DNA of 64,000 bases. It comes from Trichomonas vaginalis G3. Taxonomy: Eukaryota > Parabasalia > Trichomonadida > Trichomonadidae. The stretch spans positions 16,264,641-16,328,640 of the forward strand of contig NC_067206.1 of assembly GCF_026262505.1 (NCBI RefSeq). Reading direction: 5' to 3'. Positions 58,105-64,000 of the stretch are shown here, one piece after another. Below the pieces are notes generated by a model. The model was not told where the DNA came from, did no database searches, and saw only the letters and a list, made by a program, of their open reading frames with translations. Every line of letters begins with the position of its first letter. The first letter of the stretch is position 1. Position numbers and translations under genes: made by a program.

Positions 58105-58373
58105 ATTTGGATTGAGTTTAAAAATTCATCTTTATTAAATTCATCTCTTCCAATCAATTTATTTATTCTATTAAATTCTTTTATTTTTGCTTCACTCAGT
58201 TTAAGGATTGAACGGTAAGTTTCTAATTTTTCGATTATTTCTTTCCTCTCTTTATCGTTTTCAACCTCACCGCATTGTGGCTTCTTTTTGTAATAGCATA
58301 TTTTTGATTTAATTCTGTTTAGTTTCTTTTTATATTCATTGTCTGGACTCTTGGATGCTTCGTTGTCACTCAT
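58101..58373 (-). CDS. Conserved small charged protein, 90 aa
   Basis: E2 copy of the 19066-18803 gene with three additional residues (KER) near residue 43 and a few substitutions (K to S, S to P, G to E). The in-frame length difference in a charged loop supports a translated protein. Confidence 0.7.
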   Translation of the reverse strand: MSDNEASKSPDNEYKKKLNRIKSKICYYKKKPQCGEVENDKERKEIIEKLETYRSILKLSEAKIKEFNRINKLIGRDEFNKDEFLNSIQI

Positions 58374-58393
58374 TTCTTACGAAATAAAAAAAA

Positions 58394-59944
58394 TTAAATA
58401 TTATTTAAATATAATGGAGTAATAAAATAAATCGGAATTTCTATTAATTTATTGTTAACTTCAACTAATGCATTGCCGTTAATATATCTAACAAATTCAG
58501 CTATTGTGTCAAATCTTCGTCTTCTTTTTGTCATTGATTTATCAGTTTTTCCATAATCGAGATGAATCAAAACTTTATCCCCTTGTTTAAAATTCATGAG
58601 CCCCGAATTAATTTGTTCACGTTTAACATCATTCAACCTTTCCATTTGCTTTCTAATATATTCCCATTCTTTTGAAATATCATTTTTCATTTCCACTGGT
58701 TTCATGTTTATAGTTCTATGCCATGTATTATTGTAATAATATACTAACTGCTGTATGATGGAGTCATGATTTCCATCCCAGTATATCTGACCGTTAACCC
58801 CTAACGCATCTCTAAGAGTTCTCATTACCGCATCAACTATTTTATTATGAAACGTATATGGAGAGGATGAAAAGTAAAAATTAATTTGTGGGAAATAATG
58901 AGCCATAGCTGCCTGAAATCCTTTATCACCATCACCCCTTATATTATCTACTCTTTCATGATCTAGTAAGTATTGAATAGCTCTTCTTGTTTCCTGTTCT
59001 GTTTTCCCTTTCACTGGAATGCAATATAAATATCTGGTGTTAATGTTAATGGTAAATAAATAAGTAACGTTTCCTTTTGAATATTCTAAATGATCGATTT
59101 CATATGAATATGGATATGGTGCAAATGAAGGGCGACTAAATTTTTCCTTTAACGGTTGAATTTTTGGGTCAATTGGTTTATTTAATATCTTGAAATCCTT
59201 TTTAAAATCTTTTTGTTTCTTTAATGTTTGAAATGGATATAATAAAGTGAATGATGAAGGATTAACTGAAGGAGGAGGCGGTTTTGGTGTTGCAGGTACT
59301 GTCGTTAGAGGTTTTGGTGTTGCAAGTGGTTTAATTTTATCTGCTTTGATTTTGGATGATGAAGTTTTGGAATTCCTTCCTTCCTTCATTAATTCTGGAT
59401 GTATTCTATTCATTTGTTTTAAATATGCTGTATATAAAGGTTTAATATACTTTCCCGCTTCGAGTTTATGTTGAAGGATGAATTCCAAAAGTTGATCTTC
59501 ATTTAAAAGTCGGGCTGAATATGGTTTAACTAATGAATCATAAATTAAAGCTTGTGCATCATTTATGGTCTGAAGGACCTGGGCGTTTTGCACCTTTTGT
59601 TTTTGCTTCTTTTGCTTTTGCGGCTCAGGATTATATAATTTATATAATTCATCAATATCTTCTTCTGTTAATACTTTATTTTTAAAATCTTTCAATTGTT
59701 TCAGTTGTGATTTAGTTTTTCCCTTTGAATATTCATTATTTTTAATTTTGTCTTTAATTTTAGAAATTATTCTATCATGATATTTCAAAATTTCATTTTT
59801 ATAATACGAATAATAATAATCCATATCATCACCCGTTATATTATTATTATATTTTTGGAGATATGATTTTAATTCATAATAACTAAGAATTTTTTGATTA
59901 AGTACTAAATCATCAATTAAATTTTCTAAATCTGCGTTATCCAT
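58394..59944 (-). CDS. Maverick integrase (retroviral-type rve), 516 aa
   Basis: Inserts the element and makes the 6-bp target duplication. The start at 59944 follows TTTATTTTTATATAAATG. Residues 1-100 are a helical N-terminal part with a Lys/Gln run. Residues 180-235 are Pro/Lys-rich and probably flexible. The catalytic core runs from about 275 to 390: first Asp in YEIDHLEY (about 283), second in IRGDGDKGF (about 337), third acidic position in HNKIVDAVMRTLRDALG (about 371), where the usual Glu is Asp. The last 80 residues have FKQGDKVLIHLDYGKT, an SH3-like DNA-binding pattern, and a basic RRRR. I see no clear chromodomain. Intact here, frameshifted in E1. Confidence 0.92.
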   Translation of the reverse strand: MDNADLENLIDDLVLNQKILSYYELKSYLQKYNNNITGDDMDYYYSYYKNEILKYHDRIISKIKDKIKNNEYSKGKTKSQLKQLKDFKNKVLTEEDIDELYKLYNPEPQKQKKQKQKVQNAQVLQTINDAQALIYDSLVKPYSARLLNEDQLLEFILQHKLEAGKYIKPLYTAYLKQMNRIHPELMKEGRNSKTSSSKIKADKIKPLATPKPLTTVPATPKPPPPSVNPSSFTLLYPFQTLKKQKDFKKDFKILNKPIDPKIQPLKEKFSRPSFAPYPYSYEIDHLEYSKGNVTYLFTININTRYLYCIPVKGKTEQETRRAIQYLLDHERVDNIRGDGDKGFQAAMAHYFPQINFYFSSSPYTFHNKIVDAVMRTLRDALGVNGQIYWDGNHDSIIQQLVYYYNNTWHRTINMKPVEMKNDISKEWEYIRKQMERLNDVKREQINSGLMNFKQGDKVLIHLDYGKTDKSMTKRRRRFDTIAEFVRYINGNALVEVNNKLIEIPIYFITPLYLNNI

Positions 59945-60046
59945 TTATATAAAAATAAAATAAATGTTTTAAGGGTGCCCACCTCTTTGAATCATAGTAT
60001 CAAAACCATTATTAACGGTTCCTTTTGTCTCTTCTGTGGCATTTCA

Positions 60047-63000
60047 TTAAATAAATGGCATACAACATCCATTTTCACAACATACAGCCTTAGTGTGTGC
60101 TCCTGTTAATGCAGTCTTACCAATTGTTAAGCGAGTCATTGACCCGTTTTTAAGTTGTAAATTAATATTCTGACCATCAAATATCACTTTATCATTTATT
60201 ATATCCAAATAATTTTTAGGTGTTAATTGCTTATTTTGTCTTAAACTAACACCTTTCATTTTTTGTGCAATCTTTTTAAAATCACTTCCATCAATTGAAC
60301 CGTTGAATGATGTATAACACTTAGGGCATAAAGCAACCATGTTATCACCTTGTTTCTCAATTGCTAAACCCAATAACTTCTTCTCATGTGCTTTTTCTTC
60401 AGCTTTATTCTTTAATTTAGGTTTAAATTTCTCATTAAAACAAAAGAAATCAAAAGGTGCGAATTTGTAAATGTTTTTATCATAAAATTGTTTATCAGTA
60501 ACAATTGCTTGAAATGCTTGAGTGTTAGGAAGATTTGGGTCGCCAGCGATTGCCCAATAAGATGAATCAGTATCACCTTCAATGAAATGAAAACGATTAA
60601 CATTCATGCATTTATACATAAAATCATAAATGAAAACCAAATACCAGTATTTTGCGTTATCTAAAGTGAAGAATGCCTCTTGTAAACATGTATCACATCT
60701 ATAAAATCTATCTTTAAGCATCACTTGATACGTATCTTCACCTATTTCTCTTATGTTTTTAAACTTATTTGACATACATGCAACGCGTGCCTTCTGTGCA
60801 TTCATTATTTTAGTCTTTGCGTAATTTTGTGTATTCATTGCATCGTAACCATATGATCCATTAATTGAAAATCTTGCAAAATAAACTTTTTCCTTTATTT
60901 CCTTCTAATTCAGCCTTTTGTCTTTCGTTCATAAATTCGTTCGCAAATTCATTAAAGCAAGTGTTTTTCGTAAATGTTAAAATTGATTGAATATCATCAA
61001 TGATAAAATGAAATCTGTCTATTAGATACCAAAGATAATAAGAAGAAAATGGTTGATATTGGTTGTGTGTTGATGCTAACTGAGTTAATTTCCTCTGTTT
61101 CTGGTCAACTGGTAGATTGTTTGATTTCATGTAATTATACATAAAACTGCCAATTGTTTTTTCATCTGTGATAATATCTAAGTTTCTTATTATTGGTAAA
61201 AAGTTTATGTAATCATTAATGTATTTTTCATCAATGTGACCCTTTACTTCAGCCACGAATAAAGTATTTTTCTTTCTAATTATTCCCAGTGCTTTTGCTT
61301 TCTTTGTTGCTGTATCACAAATGATAACACCATTCAATCTTCCCGGCATATACATTTTATGGTTAGTATATTGAATGAAATCATGAGGATTAGATGAAAA
61401 TGATGAAGGATATAATGAATTAAAATCAACACCAACAAAATGAGTCATAATGTTGGTGGTGTCCTCATTTGATACAGTTTTAGTTTCTGGATTATATGAA
61501 AGTTTATTAATGTGCGTGATTCCTTTAAGATTAACACGATGTTGAACATTTGATAGACCACCAGTAATTCCATTACGGAGAATGTGATAAGCTTCAACTG
61601 AATCTAAAGTCATTGGTAAATTATTTTTTAATGCATAATTTCTTAAATTGATTCTTAAACGTTGAACATCTTCATCTTTATTTGATTTTACGACATTGCA
61701 ATAACAACACATTAACTGACAATTTTCTTTGGTATGTGGTTTTTCATTATCGATTCTATCCAATGTTGGTTTATTAGCATATGTAAACGCTTTACCACAC
61801 ATTTTGCATTTAGATGAAAGGATTAAATCGTGATAGTATTGATAGTCATTCATTGAAACATTGTTTTTAGTATCCCTTTCTGCTTTTTCATCTTGTTTCT
61901 TATATGATTCAATTTTATATTTCCAATACTTTTTCGTTAATTCAAAACTTGATTCCACATTTTCTTCTTCTGGATATGTTTCGTTAGGATTGAAGTTCTT
62001 ATATGCTAACGCGTAACGAATCATTGATGCATTCGATGATAAAGAAAGATTATGAAGCATGTCAATTTTATAAACAAATGTTTCTTCAATAATTTTATCA
62101 ATTGGGTCAATCATAATTTCAACGTCTTTATTGCAATAATGAATAAACTATTCTAATCTATTCTCAAAATTTTTAGCATCATTGAGATATATTTGATAAT
62201 CACTATCGGATATTGTTTCTTGTGTTAATGCTGAATAAAATGAATCTTGAGTGAATGGTTCCTTTTTATATAATTCATCTTCGTAATTCTCCCATGTGAT
62301 GAATTGATAAGGGAAAAAGGATTTAACACGTGATTTATTGTTTCCGAAATCTTGAGTGAATTGGTCTAATGTTCCACCCGCTATATAATTTCTGATGTCA
62401 ATAAATCTCAATTCATATGGAACGTTTGTTTTCTTTACAATGATTTGCTTAAATTGTGAAGAAGAACCCAGCATTGATTTTATCTTCCATTTTGCAGTAT
62501 TTAAATCACGAAGAATTAAATTTAAATCAAACTTTCCTGAATTAAAACCAATGATATTCACTTTATTAAATTCTTCATCTAAAAGCTCTTTAAATGCTTC
62601 CTTCTGTTTCTCATTTAATGTATGAGACAAAGTCCCCGCCGTTTGGTCCGTTTGCGACTTCATTAATTCTTCATATTGTTCAATATTTGATTTAGCAACT
62701 AATGAACAGGTTGAAAATAAAAACTCAATCCAATCAGAAATAAAAGAATCACTCGAAGTTAAGCAAAAATTCCTCGTATATGTTTTATCATTTAATTTAA
62801 CCGTTGATGATACCATGAATGGTTTTAAGTAAGCGTTCAAAGTTGCACATTCAGAAAGTTGAAGTTCTTCTTTAGTCTCTAATGTTTCGAAGTCAAAAGT
62901 AATATAATATCTTGTTGGTTTATAATATTCCTGCAAATTATGTGCTAATAGCCATTGATATATCTTCTGTTTCGTGATATGTGGTGCATATGGTTGTTGT

Positions 63001-63527
63001 GTGTTTTGCAATTGAACGTCTTGAATTAATCTTCCATTATTTTCTTTACATTTCTCACAATGCTTTAAAAATCTTCTTTGGTTTTTCCTTTCTGGATCAT
63101 CACGGATAGAATAAACTTCTTCTTTACAATATGGACAAACTTTATAGCCGGTGAGTGCTTCAACGTCTGTTATTCTGTCAGCGTGAAGTTTTCCACATGG
63201 ACTCTGTGTTAATAAAATATTTACTGTTTCAAATTCTGGATCTATCATTATTGATTCCACTAATGGAAAGTCTACCTTGTTAATGTCTACGTCTTCTGGT
63301 TGAGGGTCACAATAATAAAAATCAATATTAACGTTTAACATTCTTGCTAACCTCTCACTTTCTGATGAAATGTCAAATCCTTCATAGGCATCTATGGCTT
63401 CATTTAAATAACTTCTACGAGTTTTAGGATTAACACCATCAGGAATGTTATAGAAGCGTTTAAATAACCTTCTACCTTCGGCTCTTATTTGATTATCATT
63501 CATTTTAGCTGTTCCATTTTTGTTCAT
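60047..63527 (-). pseudogene. Family B DNA polymerase with HNH insert, one nonsense and one frameshift
   Basis: Counterpart of 24173-20676. A single base change (A to C on + strand) creates a stop at 62148-62150 where E1 encodes Tyr. The downstream part 62114-60861 is open to an extra A near 60868, beyond which the motif-B to C-terminal part is in frame 60838-60047. All catalytic motifs are present: FDFETLE, GFNSGKFD, DFNSLYPSS and EGDTDSSYW. The HNH-like insert (61780-61850) is complete. The insertion with the GC palindrome seen in E1 is absent here; instead the segment reads KLNDKTY. A short Thr/Asp/Gln loop (SQTDQTAG) also differs. Confidence 0.92.
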
Positions 63528-63585
63528 TTATGTAAGAATAAAAATTAAAAAATAAAAATAAAGTTTATTTTTTTAAAGTCCAGGG

Positions 63586-64000
63586 CTAAAGTCCATAAAA
63601 TGAATTAAGAACACATAAATTTTTATCATCCGCGACGTGACGAATACATTTTAATTTACTCAAGAATGCGTACCCTGATACATTAAATCTAATTCCTGTC
63701 TTATTTAATTTCACAACTTTGAAAAGGAATGTATGAATAGCTATAAAATGATGAGAAGATGTTTTATGGGTTGCTTCCATTTTTTCTGAAATAAATGAAT
63801 AAATATAATGCTTATACGTTTTCATATCTTTTATGTTCTTAATAACGAATGGTATAGACCTTTCCACTTCGTCTTCCTTCGGTGCTGTTCTTTCATATGA
63901 AACATTATTGGTATCTTCAATAATGAAACCACAATCACATAAAATTTTATATGTACCAATTGTTTCTTTTGATATTTTATCTAATAAATCAAAAACTTTA
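63586..64000 (-). CDS. 369-aa Maverick protein, 5' part beyond window
   Basis: The C-terminal 137 residues match the E1 protein (24252-25361) almost exactly, and the frame is open to the right edge. It lies 59 bases downstream of the polymerase start on the same strand, as in E1, but without the GACTC...GAGTC palindrome between them. Confidence 0.8.
   Translation of the reverse strand, partial: KVFDLLDKISKETIGTYKILCDCGFIIEDTNNVSYERTAPKEDEVERSIPFVIKNIKDMKTYKHYIYSFISEKMEATHKTSSHHFIAIHTFLFKVVKLNKTGIRFNVSGYAFLSKLKCIRHVADDKNLCVLNSFYGL

Larger units (their letters stand above)
45884..64000. mobile_element. Second Maverick/Polinton E2, right end outside window
   Basis: Begins AGTAGTATATGTTGAAGGG, then TTTTGTGACTTTTTTTGT, matching the E1 terminus at most positions. 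The gene order and orientation follow E1 throughout, apart from the inverted prim-pol/helicase gene, an extra gene at the left end (46175) and no 196-aa gene at the left. Protein identity to E1 is very high, so both are young copies of one lineage, but they differ in repeat arrays, fibre shaft length and small insertions. Disrupting changes here hit the capsid candidate, the 299-aa protein, the 232-aa protein, the fibre and the polymerase. By comparison with E1, about 2 kb should remain beyond the right edge. Confidence 0.93.

Overview
The window looks like nuclear DNA of a trichomonad (parabasalid), most like Trichomonas vaginalis. It is AT-rich, its host genes are intronless and have very short 5' leaders (one with an Inr-like TCATA directly before the ATG), and they encode a ribosomal protein, a dynein heavy chain and a kinase-like protein. 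More than half of the window is virus-like mobile DNA. The species call is inference; no rRNA or other marker is present.

Layout. 1-3865 is the right part of an unclassified virus-like or plasmid-like element: a D5-type SF3 helicase gene open at the left edge, 63-bp tandem repeats and two small genes. 3877-4620 is a relic DDE transposon, probably Kolobok-like. 4485-5866 is AT-rich DNA without genes. 5873-26163 is a complete Maverick/Polinton (here E1): 20,291 bp, inverted repeats of about 737 bp with AG...CT ends, flanked by a perfect 6-bp target duplication TTGAAT. 26170-45883 is host DNA with four convincing genes on the + strand: an alpha-helical ARM-like protein, a pseudokinase with a 93-bp minisatellite, ribosomal protein eL36, and a very divergent 3919-aa dynein heavy chain. 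45884-64000 is a second Maverick (E2) in the same orientation, cut by the right edge.

Maverick gene order, left to right: two short amphipathic proteins sharing an N-terminus, major-capsid candidate, A32-like packaging ATPase, a 299-aa conserved protein, a 232-aa protein, a divergent pair (159 aa and 236 aa), a fibre protein with a phage-tail-collar-like C-terminus, a prim-pol/SF3 helicase between inverted repeat arrays, a 54-aa and an 87-aa protein, integrase, a protein-primed-type DNA polymerase B carrying an inserted HNH domain, a 369-aa protein, and in E1 a 196-aa protein inside the terminal repeat. Replication (prim-pol/helicase, PolB), integration (integrase) and virion formation (capsid, ATPase, fibre) are all represented. 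I found no recognisable adenovirus-type protease.

The standout observation: flanking genes are collinear in the two Mavericks, but the prim-pol/helicase gene is on the + strand in E1 and on the - strand in E2. The switch points lie in inverted tandem-repeat arrays on both sides of the gene, and the two arms of each element match each other better than the equivalent arms of the other element. This looks like an invertible replication cassette. Other notable points are a shared T-rich...TAAATG gene-start signal, convergent genes that share a TTAA stop, GC-rich micro-palindromes, and a block of dense indels at 6090-10070 that looks more like sequence error than decay.
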